From contig JARSSM010000016.1 of NCBI GenBank assembly GCA_029624735.1, positions 255,288 to 319,287 on the forward strand: a DNA stretch of 64,000 bases. Reading direction: 5' to 3'. Position 1 is the first letter of the stretch. Every line of letters starts with the position of its first letter. This document shows, piece by piece, positions 45,604 to 54,502 of this stretch. A program made the translations under genes and the position numbers. The stretch is from Defluviicoccus sp. GTDB lineage: Bacteria; Pseudomonadota; Alphaproteobacteria; Rhodospirillales; Defluviicoccaceae. The notes under the pieces were generated by a model. It saw only the letters and a list, made by a program, of their open reading frames with translations. It made no database searches and was not told the DNA's origin.

Positions 45604-46224
45604 ATGAGAAGAATTGTGGTTTATGCGCGCGTCGCCGCGCTCGCGCTTGGCAGTCTGTGCGCAACATCGGCTCTCGCGGCGGATGCGGAGAACCGATTCG
45701 CGATCAAGGGCGCCGGCATTGCTAAGTGCTCATCGTTCGTGCAGGCATTCGACTCGCGCTCGAACGACGCCTACATATTTGCCGGCTGGATCACCGGATA
45801 CATCACCGCGCTTAACCAGAACACACCAAAGACGTTCGACTTCGCGCCCTGGCAGTCGACCGACGTGTTGATGATTCTGCTGCGCGATCTGTGCGGCCGC
45901 AATCCTGACCAGCAAGTCTATCGTGTCGCGGGCGGCCTCGTGCAGATCATGGCCCGCGATCGCGTCGAGACCTTGAGCGAGCCGGTCCAGATGGAGAATG
46001 GCGAGCATAAGGTCACGCAGCTGAAAGAAGTTGTGCGCCGGATGCAGGAGCGGCTCAAGGAGGAAGGGGTGTACAAGGGCACTGCGGACGGCAGCTACGG
46101 CGCAGGCACCCGCAAAGCGCTCGAAACGTACCAGGCTCAGCAAAAGCTTCCGGTCACAGGCGTTGCGGATCCGCAAACGCTGATGCGGCTGATGTATCCG
46201 GAGAAACCAGCAAAACCGCGCTGA
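45604..46224 (+). CDS. Exported protein with a peptidoglycan-binding domain
   Basis: The protein has 206 aa. MRRIVVYARVAALALGSLCATSALAADA is a signal peptide, which fixes the start at 45604. Residues about 140-200 form a peptidoglycan-binding domain 1 (MQERLKEEGVYKGTADGSYGAGTRKALETYQAQQKLPVTGVADPQTL). The middle region (ENRFAIKGAGIAKCSSFVQAF, GWITGYITALNQNTP) resembles Rap1a/HdeA-type small domains but is not assigned with certainty. Confidence 0.8.
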   Translation: MRRIVVYARVAALALGSLCATSALAADAENRFAIKGAGIAKCSSFVQAFDSRSNDAYIFAGWITGYITALNQNTPKTFDFAPWQSTDVLMILLRDLCGRNPDQQVYRVAGGLVQIMARDRVETLSEPVQMENGEHKVTQLKEVVRRMQERLKEEGVYKGTADGSYGAGTRKALETYQAQQKLPVTGVADPQTLMRLMYPEKPAKPR

Positions 46225-46252
46225 CGGTTCGGCGCCTGCCGGAGGCCTGGGC

Positions 46253-46912
46253 GTGAACGCGCACGCGGTCGAGCTGGTCGCGAAAGCGTTCCTCGCCGGT
46301 TTTATCGTTGCCGTTCCGGTTGGTGCCATCGGCGCAATGTGCTTGCGCCGGGCCTTTGCCGGCCGGCTGTCGGATGCCCTTGTCACCGGCTTCGGGGCTG
46401 CGGTTGCGGATGCGCTGTGGGCGGCGGCGGCAATCCTGGGGCTGTCGCTGATCACCCGCTACGTTGTCGAGCACGACGGCCCGGCGCGCATCATCGGCGG
46501 GCTGGCTTTGATTGCGGTCGGCGCGAAGATGATCCACGCCCGCCGACGGCAGCTGGTTCCCCTCGCGGCCGAGGTCGCAGAGCCGGCTGTGTACCGCTGG
46601 CGCGCGTGGTGTCGTGATGCCGTCACCGGCTTCGGCCTCACCATCATCAATCCTGCGACCTTCATCGGCTTCATCGCTGTCTGCGCCGGTCTTGGCCTGT
46701 TCGTGTCCGACCTCGACACGCTGATGTCGAAATGGTTCATCGTCTTCGGTGCCTTTGCCGGTTCGATGCTGTGGTGGGTCATCCTGAGCCTGACCGCGTC
46801 CGCCGTTCGCCACCGGATCCCGCTGCGGGCGCTCGCCATGCTCAATGCCGGCCTGGGCATTGTGGTCGCCGTCCTGGGCGTGGTGAGCCTGCTCTCTGCC
46901 TTCGGCGCCTGA
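46253..46912 (+). CDS. LysE family exporter
   Basis: The protein has 219 aa, with a GTG start. Six hydrophobic helices are visible, with the LysE/RhtB-type phrases LAGFIVAVPVGAIGAMCLRRAFAGRLSDALVTGFGAAVADALWA and ITGFGLTIINPATFIGF-like (VTGFGLTIINPATFIGF) and AFAGSMLWWVILS. It should export an amino acid or related small molecule. The substrate is unknown. It lies 28 bases after the preceding gene. Confidence 0.88.
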   Translation: MNAHAVELVAKAFLAGFIVAVPVGAIGAMCLRRAFAGRLSDALVTGFGAAVADALWAAAAILGLSLITRYVVEHDGPARIIGGLALIAVGAKMIHARRRQLVPLAAEVAEPAVYRWRAWCRDAVTGFGLTIINPATFIGFIAVCAGLGLFVSDLDTLMSKWFIVFGAFAGSMLWWVILSLTASAVRHRIPLRALAMLNAGLGIVVAVLGVVSLLSAFGA

Positions 46913-46993
46913 GGGCCGTTACCGCGGCCAGCTGGTAGGGGGGCGGCGGTGGTCAGCGGCGGACCGGCCCGGGCAGCGCTGATTCCGGCCGCT

Positions 46994-47680
46994 TCAAACG
47001 CGCAAGAAGGGATTGATCAGCCGGCCGAGCCATCCTGAAAGGCGCAAAGGCGCGTCCAGAATGACGAGACAAAGGCACCCGCCGTCGGCATCGGCTACCG
47101 GCTGGTGCTCGTGGCTGGAATCAAACTCCGCATAATCGCCGCGGCGGAAGTCTTCGCCGTTATCCTGATACCCACCGGCAAGCACGAGCGTGTATTCGAG
47201 GCCGGCGTGCGAATGCCGCGGCACCGACCGTCCAGGCTTGATCCGCACCAGCGCCGTCTTCACGCCGCTTCCGCTCAGCGGCAGGCGTGCCTCTTCCAAG
47301 CTGCGGCCGATCCGACGCCAAGGCAGGGTGCTCAGGCTACAGCTCAAGTAACGTTGCAACGGCCCTGGTACGACTGTCCTCGTCTCCGCATCCAGGTGCG
47401 GCGCAACGGGCGCTGGTGGCACCGGCTCATCGAGGCGGGCGAGGACCCGGTCGAGCGCGTCGTCGCCGACCGCAGCGGGACTTGCTTCGCTGATCATCGC
47501 GCCGCCGACGGCATTGAGACGCTCAATTTCGTCGCGGCAGCCGCGGCAGATCGACGCGTGGCAGGCAATCGCGAGGGCGACGCTTTCGCAGAGTGTCCCT
47601 GCGGAGTATGCGAGCAGAACCGCCGGATCCGGGTGATGCGCGATCGGTACCGATTGCAGGGAAGGGTCAGTCGTGATCAT
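46994..47680 (-). CDS. chrR: ChrR-type zinc anti-sigma factor
   Basis: The protein has 228 aa. The N-terminal zinc anti-sigma domain has the HxxxCxxC motif in CHASICRGC. The C-terminal cupin has PRHSHAGLEYTLVLAGGYQDNGEDFRRGDYAEFDSSHEHQPVAD with the His/Glu/His ligands for a second metal. That is the ChrR structure, which holds an RpoE-like ECF sigma factor until singlet oxygen or related stress frees it. It overlaps the sigma gene by 14 bases. Confidence 0.92.
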   Translation of the reverse strand: MITTDPSLQSVPIAHHPDPAVLLAYSAGTLCESVALAIACHASICRGCRDEIERLNAVGGAMISEASPAAVGDDALDRVLARLDEPVPPAPVAPHLDAETRTVVPGPLQRYLSCSLSTLPWRRIGRSLEEARLPLSGSGVKTALVRIKPGRSVPRHSHAGLEYTLVLAGGYQDNGEDFRRGDYAEFDSSHEHQPVADADGGCLCLVILDAPLRLSGWLGRLINPFLRV

Positions 47681-48329
47681 GCACCGCCTCTGGCAGGGCG
47701 CCGCGCATTCGCGCCAGCGCCAGTCGGATCCTTGACTTTACGGTCCCGAGCGGAAGACCAAGCTCATCGGCAATCGCGCGATGCGACTTATCCTCGTAGA
47801 ACGCTTTCTGAAGGATCAGCAGTTGTTCGGCTGGGAGGTTCCGCATTGCCTCGCGCACGGCTGAACCGTCCTGCGCGGAAGCGAGCGCGCGGTCGGCCGG
47901 CGCGGCGTCGTCCGCCGTTTCGGCCAGCTCCTCGATGTCGACCTCCGGATAGGCGTGGCGCCGGAACAAATCGATGTGCTTGTTGCGGACGATGGTAAAG
48001 ACCCAGGTCGCGACGCTGGCCTTTCTGCGATCAAAGGTCTCGGCTTTCCGCCATACCGCCAGCAGTGCTTCCTGGGCTATCTCCTCTGCCGCGGCCGGCT
48101 CAACGCCGCGGCGGATCCCGAACCCCTTCACCCGGGGTGCGAAGAAGGCAAATAGCTGACTGAAGGCTTGCCGATCCTTGCGAGCGGCGATCGCCTCCAT
48201 CAGTTTGCACAGGTCTTCGTTGGTCAAGCCTAGTCTCGCAACCAGCTGTTTGCTGCGCTCCGCGATGGACCCCAGCCTTCGATGGGGAGGCAGAGGCCAA
48301 AACGGTGCGCTGAGCGCAGTTGCGAACAT
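47667..48329 (-). CDS. rpoE: ECF sigma factor, partner of ChrR
   Basis: The protein has 220 aa. Region 2 reads AEEIAQEALLAVWRKAETFDRRKASVATWVFTIVRNKHIDLFRRH. Region 4 reads MRNLPAEQLLILQKAFYEDKSHRAIADELGLPLGTVKSRIRLALARMRG. The ATG at 48329 has AAGGG 6-7 bases upstream. The overlap with chrR and the promoter just upstream place it in the RpoE-ChrR group, which controls the singlet-oxygen response in Rhodobacter. The trigger here is inferred. Confidence 0.92.
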   Translation of the reverse strand: MFATALSAPFWPLPPHRRLGSIAERSKQLVARLGLTNEDLCKLMEAIAARKDRQAFSQLFAFFAPRVKGFGIRRGVEPAAAEEIAQEALLAVWRKAETFDRRKASVATWVFTIVRNKHIDLFRRHAYPEVDIEELAETADDAAPADRALASAQDGSAVREAMRNLPAEQLLILQKAFYEDKSHRAIADELGLPLGTVKSRIRLALARMRGALPEAVHDHD

Positions 48330-48358
48330 GTCTAGCCCTTGACCATCAATAACGCCAA

Positions 48359-48388
48359 GGGTTACGTGCGCCTGCCGCGTGCGGATCA
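48359..48388 (-). promoter_or_regulatory. Likely RpoE/ECF autoregulatory promoter
   Basis: TGATCC-N18-TAACCC is found 30-59 bases upstream of the sigma gene's ATG. RpoE-ChrR-type sigma factors recognise TGATCC near -35 with an 18-base spacer and a TA-rich -10. The -35 is a full match, the spacing is exact, and the -10 is partial. The system probably feeds back on itself. Confidence 0.65.
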
Positions 48389-48431
48389 CGCCGTTGCGCA
48401 ACGAAGCCGATGCTTTAGGTGCGGACGCAGT

Positions 48432-49982
48432 TCACGCGGATATGGGGAAGCCGGCGAAGGCGCCGAGATCGCTCAGCAACGTCCGGTCGTTGATGATGCG
48501 CGGGACCTTGTTCTGGCCGCCGAACCTGCCGCGGCTCTTCATCCAGGATGCGAAGGTGCCGGCCGGCACCGGATGGACGAGCGGCGGCTTCATGCCGTAG
48601 TTGCCGGCGCGATGGTCGGCGTAGTCGCTGTTGCGGGCGGCGAGAAAGCGATCGAGTGCGGTCGCAAAGCGCTCCAGTCGTGCTGCCTCGATCGGTCCGC
48701 CCTCGAATTCGACGATGAACAGGTGCCGTCCTGCGCCGCCACCCATAGCGTCCTCAGCGTTGGGGTACAGAGCGCCAACGGCATAATCCGTCACCGCCGC
48801 ACCCACGTCAGCGGCGGCGCTCGCAACCGCGTCCTCGATCTCCTCGCCGATCAGGTGCTCACCGAACGCAGAGAGGCTGTAGGACGTCCGCCCGGTGATC
48901 ATCAGGCGTGGCGGATCGCGATCGATCAGGCGCACCGTATCGCCGATCACGTAGGCCCACAGACCGGCGCAGGTCGTCAGGACGAGCGCATAGTTGACGC
49001 CCGTTTCGGCCGTGCCGATCCAGTGCCGGGTCGGGTTCGGGCTTTCCAGCTCCTCGACTGGAATGAACTCATAGAACAGGCCCTGGTCGAGGACGAGGCG
49101 CAAGCCCTCGCCGTCACCGCGATCGGCAACGGCGATGAAGCCCTCGCTGGCCGGATATACCTCGCGCGTTTCCGCCCGGCTGCCGGCGAGCCAGGAGCGA
49201 AAGATCGGACGGTAGGGTGCGAAGTTGACGCCGCCGTGGACGATGAGTTCCAGGTTCGGATAGAGGGCTGCCAAGCGCCTACCGGCTTCGGGCCGCAAGC
49301 CTGCCAGCCGTTCGAAGAACAGCAAGAGCCAGCTCGGCGTTCCCCCCAGTGTGTGCAGATCCGCCTTCAGTGAGGCAGGCGCGAGAAGCGCCGTCTTTTT
49401 TTCCCAGTCGGTCACCGTCTCGAGCGCACGTGGCGGGAAATAGAATGGCCGCACCCACAAGGGCGTCGTTTTGCCGGCAATGCCGCTCAAATCGCCGCTC
49501 CAGATGCCGGGCGCCAGCTCGTTCAGCGCCGTGCTGCCGCCCAACATGCAGTTGCGACCGGCGAAAATCCGGCTCTGCGGCCGGTGCTGCAGGTGAAAGG
49601 CGAACAGGTCGAGTGCCGCCCGGCGGTTCGCAGCCAGGATTGCCGTCGAGCACGGGATGTACTTGGTCACCCCCGTTGTCGTCCCTGACGTGACGGCGAA
49701 ATAGGGGATGGTGCCGGGCCAGGTGCAGTTTTCCAGCCGCGGAAACGCCGGCTGCCAGTAGCGTTGCCAAAGGTCCTCGTAGCGGCGGATCGGCACCTGG
49801 CTCTGAAAGGCCTCGACGCTGGTAATCGCGCTGAACCGGTGATCGGCGCCGAAGCGGGTGGCGCGAGCACGCTCGATCAGCCGCGTCAGCAGCCGCCGCT
49901 GGCAGGCGACCGGATCGAGCCGGGCCAGGTGCCGGCGCCTCAGCGCGGCATACGCCTTCAAGAGCGGTGTTGCGTCGATCAT
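48432..49982 (-). CDS. GH3-family acyl-acid amido synthetase-like protein
   Basis: The protein has 516 aa. It reads as a member of the GH3 auxin-responsive family: IPYFAVTSGTTTGVTKYIP (ATP-binding P-loop-like), YPASEGFIAVAD, GVNYALVLTTCAGLWAYVIGDTVRLIDRDPPRLMITGRTSYSLSAFGEHL and a late GRNSDYADHR-like stretch. Plant members adenylate and amidate acids such as auxin or jasmonate. In bacteria the substrates are mostly unknown. It ends 103 bases before the sigma gene. Confidence 0.85.
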   Translation of the reverse strand: MIDATPLLKAYAALRRRHLARLDPVACQRRLLTRLIERARATRFGADHRFSAITSVEAFQSQVPIRRYEDLWQRYWQPAFPRLENCTWPGTIPYFAVTSGTTTGVTKYIPCSTAILAANRRAALDLFAFHLQHRPQSRIFAGRNCMLGGSTALNELAPGIWSGDLSGIAGKTTPLWVRPFYFPPRALETVTDWEKKTALLAPASLKADLHTLGGTPSWLLLFFERLAGLRPEAGRRLAALYPNLELIVHGGVNFAPYRPIFRSWLAGSRAETREVYPASEGFIAVADRGDGEGLRLVLDQGLFYEFIPVEELESPNPTRHWIGTAETGVNYALVLTTCAGLWAYVIGDTVRLIDRDPPRLMITGRTSYSLSAFGEHLIGEEIEDAVASAAADVGAAVTDYAVGALYPNAEDAMGGGAGRHLFIVEFEGGPIEAARLERFATALDRFLAARNSDYADHRAGNYGMKPPLVHPVPAGTFASWMKSRGRFGGQNKVPRIINDRTLLSDLGAFAGFPISA

Positions 49983-50035
49983 GGCCGCCCCTCAATGGCG
50001 AACTCGATCCGGAAACGCTGGTTTGCAGGCATGCC

Positions 50036-50371
50036 CTAGGCGCGCCGTCTGCGTGCTTTCGGTTTTGGCGCCGGCAACGCGGCGGCAATATCGCGCAGAA
50101 TGCAGGCCAAGTCGCCGTTCAGAGAAAGCTGGTCTTCGGTGACGATATAATGCGGCCGCGCCCCAGGATAGGGTTGACCGATCTCGCAACACCCTTGGAG
50201 CGCCGCGCTCTCTGGCATGATCTTCACGTAAAGCAGATCGTCGCAGACGAGTGCGACTGTCTTGCCATAAGCGTAAAGCGCGTACTCGCCAAACATCGGC
50301 CGTGCCGCGAACTGCCCGTGAGTTCCGAGCTTTTGAAGGATGAACGCGATAGCTTCTTTGCGGGTTGCCAT
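50036..50371 (-). CDS. TfoX/Sxy N-terminal-domain protein
   Basis: The protein has 111 aa. The N-terminal domain pattern is clear: FAARPMFGEYALYAYGKTVALVCDDLLYVKI and an aromatic-basic surface. The C-terminus is a short Arg/Lys-rich tail, with no TfoX C-terminal domain. TfoX/Sxy regulates competence in gamma-proteobacteria; stand-alone domains here have unknown roles. The ATG at 50371 is preferred to a TTG at 50395. Confidence 0.82.
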   Translation of the reverse strand: MATRKEAIAFILQKLGTHGQFAARPMFGEYALYAYGKTVALVCDDLLYVKIMPESAALQGCCEIGQPYPGARPHYIVTEDQLSLNGDLACILRDIAAALPAPKPKARRRRA

Positions 50372-50445
50372 AGCCACACGCTTTCCACGGCTCAAGATCG
50401 CTGCGGTCCGGCAGGATACGCGTCACCACGCCGTGTTCAAGAACA

Positions 50446-51360
50446 CTATGGCTTTATGCGAGCCAATCCAGGTTTGGAATCCGACTGACCTTGCGCCGGT
50501 GTTTGTGGGTTCGCGGCGTCGAGAGTGTCGCAGAGCAGTTCCGCCAAGGATGTGGCGACCGGGTCGGCATCGGCGCGTTGCCGGACCGAGAAGGTCGCGT
50601 CGGGAACATCCGGCAGGTTCATTGCGGCCGAGACATCGACGATCGTGGGATCAAGCAGGCGGGCGGTACGCAGGGTGATGGCGACACCGGCGCGCACCAC
50701 CGTGCACAGACCGCTTAAGGAGGCACTGCTCGCCGCGATGCGGTAGGGGATGCGCGCGGCATCGAGCGCCGCAAGCGCCGTGGTCCGGAACCCGCAGGGC
50801 GGATCGAGCAGAGCGAGCGGCAGCTCGGGCTGCGCCACCGCGAGGCCTTCGGCAGATCCGAGCCAACGCATCGGCTCGCGAATCACGCCAACCACACCGC
50901 GTGTTTGCTCCTCACCCATTGCGATGACGACATCTGCGGTTCCCTTGTCGAGCGCCTGTGACAGTTCGCACGACCGGCCGATGCGCAACTCGAGCCGTAC
51001 GCGCGGATGGGTTCGGGCAAAAACACGCAATAACCCGGTCAGGACGGTCGCAGAGAAGTCCTGTGTTGTGCCGAGGGTAATGCGCCCGTCGGCTCGGGCA
51101 CCGCTGATGCTGAGCCAGATTTCGCGGTTGACCTCGATGACGCGGCGGGCATGCGCGAGGAACTCGTGCCCGGCCTGGGTCAGAACGCGACCCCGGCCAG
51201 ACGCAGCGAGGAGAGGCTCGCCGACGATCTCTTCGAGACGTTGCATCTGTGCCGTTACCGCGGAGGGTGAACGGGCGACGACTTCACCCGCGCGCGCCAA
51301 CGACCCGGAGTCGGCGAAAGCCAAGAAGGTGCGGAGGAGTTCCGGATCGATCAATCTCAT
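50446..51360 (-). CDS. LysR-family transcriptional regulator
   Basis: The protein has 304 aa. The helix-turn-helix is at residues about 7-65 (LLRTFLAFADSGSLARAGEVVARSPSAVTAQMQRLEEIVG). A periplasmic-type inducer-binding domain follows (LGTTQDFSATVLTGLLRVFARTHPRVRLELRIG). It is divergent from a tautomerase gene, which it probably controls. A T-N11-A palindrome lies between them. Confidence 0.9.
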   Translation of the reverse strand: MRLIDPELLRTFLAFADSGSLARAGEVVARSPSAVTAQMQRLEEIVGEPLLAASGRGRVLTQAGHEFLAHARRVIEVNREIWLSISGARADGRITLGTTQDFSATVLTGLLRVFARTHPRVRLELRIGRSCELSQALDKGTADVVIAMGEEQTRGVVGVIREPMRWLGSAEGLAVAQPELPLALLDPPCGFRTTALAALDAARIPYRIAASSASLSGLCTVVRAGVAITLRTARLLDPTIVDVSAAMNLPDVPDATFSVRQRADADPVATSLAELLCDTLDAANPQTPAQGQSDSKPGLARIKP

Positions 51361-51367
51361 GCTTCAC

Positions 51368-51382
51368 ATTAACAAAATTAAT
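51368..51382. promoter_or_regulatory. Likely LysR operator (ATTAA-N5-TTAAT)
   Basis: An inverted repeat ATTAA-CAAAA-TTAAT contains the T-N11-A pattern of LysR binding sites and stands out in a GC-rich sequence. It lies 7 bases upstream of the LysR start and 80 bases before the tautomerase start, the usual place for shared control. Confidence 0.55.
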
Positions 51383-51461
51383 AGTGCAGTGAAATTCAAT
51401 TTTTTAGAACTGTTGGGTGCGGCATTGTGTGCCGGCAACTCAGGCAGAGGAGATCACGACC

Positions 51462-51887
51462 ATGCCCTACATCAACCTTAAGGTAACTGCGAAGCCGGAC
51501 CCCGTCCTTTCGGAACGGATTGCGAAGGAGGTCAGCCAACTGACCAAGGCGCATTTGCGCAAGGATCCGACGATTACGGCGGTAGGCATCGATTATGTCG
51601 ACCCGGCGCACTGGTTTTCTGGGGGCAATTCGCTGGCGGAACAGGGCAAGAACACGTTCTGGCTGGATATCAAGGTGGTCGACGGCACTAACACCAAAGC
51701 CGAGATGGCCGCCTATCTCGAAGCCGTGTTCGAGAGCATGTCAAAACTCTTGGGAGGCCTCCACCGCGAGAGCTACATCCTGGTGCATGAGGTACCCGCT
51801 CCTGCCTACGGGTTCGGTGGCAAGACACAGGAATTCCGCTTCATCTCTGGCATGCTTGCGAAGACCGGCGAGGCCGTCCGGACGTGA
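51462..51887 (+). CDS. Tautomerase-family protein
   Basis: The protein has 141 aa. Met is followed by Pro (MPYINLKVT), so processing exposes the catalytic Pro1 used by 4-oxalocrotonate-tautomerase-type enzymes. It is longer than the classic 62-aa form and resembles the tandem or fused type, with EVPAPAYGFGGKTQEFRF at the end. GAGGAGATC precedes the ATG. The substrate is unknown. The LysR gene next to it suggests induction by an aromatic or related acid. Confidence 0.8.
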   Translation: MPYINLKVTAKPDPVLSERIAKEVSQLTKAHLRKDPTITAVGIDYVDPAHWFSGGNSLAEQGKNTFWLDIKVVDGTNTKAEMAAYLEAVFESMSKLLGGLHRESYILVHEVPAPAYGFGGKTQEFRFISGMLAKTGEAVRT

Positions 51888-51926
51888 TTTCGAGCTCGCT
51901 GAAGTGCTAGGGGACGGCTCGGCCCC

Positions 51927-54230
51927 TCACGGCTTCAGTTCCATCCGGATCGAGAACTGCCGCCGAACGGATTCGAGGCGCAGCGGCATCGGAATGTAGC
52001 GGCCTTCGCGCCATGCCGGGAGCTGATCCAGAAAGGTCGTGCTGTTCAACCAGCCGTCCTGCCCGCCCAGGATGACGAAGGCATTGCTGTCAAGGTCCGA
52101 GAGGTCGGAAAGATGCCGGGCGTTGGCGCCGTAGCGGGTGGCATGTCGCTCGTTGGTCAGGGCATGCGCCGTTTTCATCAGGGTCTCCGTGCTGCCGCCG
52201 ACGCCATATTCACCGAAGCGGAATCGCTCGCCGATGACGGGCAGCAGGGACAACGGATGTGCAAGCCGCAGCCGATGCATCTCGCCCCAGTTGGCGAACG
52301 ACGGGAACGCCGTGGCAGCCTCGGTTGCCGCCTTTTCCAGAAGGGGCGCCAGCGAGGTAGGGTCAGTGGCCGCGATGTCTTCGAGCAGCAGGGTCTTGCT
52401 CTGGCTGATGCTGGCAAAAGCGGCGGCGTCCGTTTCGCCAATCAGCGCGCCATAGTAGGCGGACGTGAACGCGTAGCGGAACAGCTCGAAGGCGACGGCG
52501 CCGCGTGAGTCTTCGTCGTAGCAGCCGTCCCACTGCCGCATTGCCGCGACGACCGTTTGCGCCGCCGCCGGCAGCCGCGCCTCCAGATTGGCTTCCCCGA
52601 TCCGTGCCGCGAACAGATCGTCGAGCGCCTTCGCCGAAGGTACGCACACATCGCGCTGCGCAGCCTTGAGGTCGTTGAGCTCGACCTTCTCCTGGGTTCC
52701 GATCAGCGCCGCCATCCGCTCGACGCGGTCATCGGAGGAGAAGAAGGTTCCGACCCAAGGTGCCGCCGGCGGCTGGTTGTTCGCCGACGCGAGGAAGCCA
52801 GCCGCAGGATTAAACACCGCCGGCAGGTCCTCGACGTCGCGCATGTGCGACCACAGGCGCTCGGCTTCCGCAGGCGCGATGATCAGGTCGGACGGTGCAG
52901 CGCCGCTGCGGTCGGGGAGGTGCACGGCCATCACCTGGCCGATGTTTCCTTTCGCATCGGCATACAGCATGTTCTGGCCAGGAACGCTGAAGGTCTTGAA
53001 GGCGCTCCGAAAGGCATCGAAGTCGCGCGCCCGCGCCACCTTCAGGAATGCGGTCACCTCGTCGCTTGCAGCATGGCCGGTCCAGCGCAGCGCCAGCGGC
53101 GGCAAGGCCAGGTCCGCCAGTTGGGGTGCATCGGTAATCACCGGCCCGAACTGTGTCTCACGCACCGTCACTGTCCGGTCGGGCCACCAGCGAATGCGGA
53201 TGGTCTCCCGGCGTTGGCGGAATTCGCTGGCAGGGAGGCTGGAGACGTCGACCAGGTCGCTGGCGCCGGCGCGCATATTGGTGCCGCCCCAGGCGATCCA
53301 GGGATTGCGGCCGATGCCGAACACCGGCAGTCCCGGCACCATCAGGCCGACCACATGATAGGACGGCGATTTGAGCCCTGCGATCAGCCAGATATTGGGC
53401 AGGTTAAGGCCTAGGTGCGGATCGTTGGCGATCAGCGCACCGCCACTGGCACTGCGCTGGCCCGCGACGGCAAGGCTGTTGGAGCCGGTGCGGCCTAAGT
53501 CCTCCAGCAGCCGTGCGAGGTCTAGAACGCTTTCCGCACGCCCCGTTCCCGGCCCGGGATGATTGCCGCCCTTGACCAGTCGTGCCCACAGCTGCGGCCA
53601 GTCCGGCCGGTCGTGCAGGCGCAAGAGGTTGAGCCAGACGAGCCAGGTGACGTCGGTTCCGGCCAGGCGGCTGAAGGTCAACACGTCGCTGACCGTAAAC
53701 GGTTCACGCGCCAGGCCCAGCACGCCGTACTCGTAAGGCAGTTCCGGCGCGTGAGCCTGATAGTGGTTGACGCCTTCGACAAACCGCTCCAACCAAACCC
53801 GCGTTTCCGCTGGCAGCCCGGCCTCGACTTCGGCAGTGCTGCGGCCGAAATCGAGGAACCGCAGGCCGTGGTCGATATCGGCGGCCAGCGGTCCGGCCAT
53901 TTCGGCGATCCGACCACGAGCGATCCGGCGGTAGGCGGCCATCTGGCCCAAGCGCAGGTGGGCGTGGACAAGGCCTAGCGCGAACGCTGCATCGCCGTCG
54001 TCCTCGGCCTCGATGAAGGGAACCTGATGCTCGTTCCAGTAGACGACGACCGGCCGCTGCAGCGGTAGGCCTGTTTTCGGGAACGTTGCGAGCCGCTCTT
54101 CGATCGTCGTCGCGGGGGGAAGCGGCTTCAGCAGCGTGCAGCCGGCCAGCCCACAGCCAACGAGGAGTGCGGCGAGCACATGCAGCAGGGCGGTGAACGC
54201 TGTGCCCATGCCTCCCGCTTCCGTCGTCAT
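51927..54230 (-). CDS. Penicillin-acylase-family N-terminal nucleophile hydrolase, lipoprotein
   Basis: The protein has 767 aa. The ATG at 54230 is preferred to 54452. It starts a lipoprotein signal peptide with LAGC. The Ntn nucleophile is the Ser in GRTGSNSLAVAG, where the proenzyme would cleave. ANDPHLGLNLPNIWLIAGL and a late RQFSIRMEL tail are typical. Members deacylate acyl-homoserine lactones or other amides; the substrate here is not known. It is probably anchored to the periplasmic face. Confidence 0.87.
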   Translation of the reverse strand: MTTEAGGMGTAFTALLHVLAALLVGCGLAGCTLLKPLPPATTIEERLATFPKTGLPLQRPVVVYWNEHQVPFIEAEDDGDAAFALGLVHAHLRLGQMAAYRRIARGRIAEMAGPLAADIDHGLRFLDFGRSTAEVEAGLPAETRVWLERFVEGVNHYQAHAPELPYEYGVLGLAREPFTVSDVLTFSRLAGTDVTWLVWLNLLRLHDRPDWPQLWARLVKGGNHPGPGTGRAESVLDLARLLEDLGRTGSNSLAVAGQRSASGGALIANDPHLGLNLPNIWLIAGLKSPSYHVVGLMVPGLPVFGIGRNPWIAWGGTNMRAGASDLVDVSSLPASEFRQRRETIRIRWWPDRTVTVRETQFGPVITDAPQLADLALPPLALRWTGHAASDEVTAFLKVARARDFDAFRSAFKTFSVPGQNMLYADAKGNIGQVMAVHLPDRSGAAPSDLIIAPAEAERLWSHMRDVEDLPAVFNPAAGFLASANNQPPAAPWVGTFFSSDDRVERMAALIGTQEKVELNDLKAAQRDVCVPSAKALDDLFAARIGEANLEARLPAAAQTVVAAMRQWDGCYDEDSRGAVAFELFRYAFTSAYYGALIGETDAAAFASISQSKTLLLEDIAATDPTSLAPLLEKAATEAATAFPSFANWGEMHRLRLAHPLSLLPVIGERFRFGEYGVGGSTETLMKTAHALTNERHATRYGANARHLSDLSDLDSNAFVILGGQDGWLNSTTFLDQLPAWREGRYIPMPLRLESVRRQFSIRMELKP

Positions 54231-54502
54231 GGTGCGCTCATTATGTGCTGTTCCGCCGCCCCTGCCGTCCGCTACCCACCATATGGCGCATTGTTCAGGC
54301 GTGTGCGAGACAGCTTCGCGGAAGGCCCCTAGCTCAGCGCGCTGCCGCCGAGCGGCCTCTGCGGGAGAGTGCGCTCGCTGGTGAGCGGGCCGAAGTGTGC
54401 TAGTCTCGCGCCCGTCGGCGTTGTCGGGACAGCAGTCGATCTCGGCTCGCACGGCAGGCAGAACATGAGCGGGCAGTCGAAGCTGGAGGAAAGGACGGGA
54501 AC

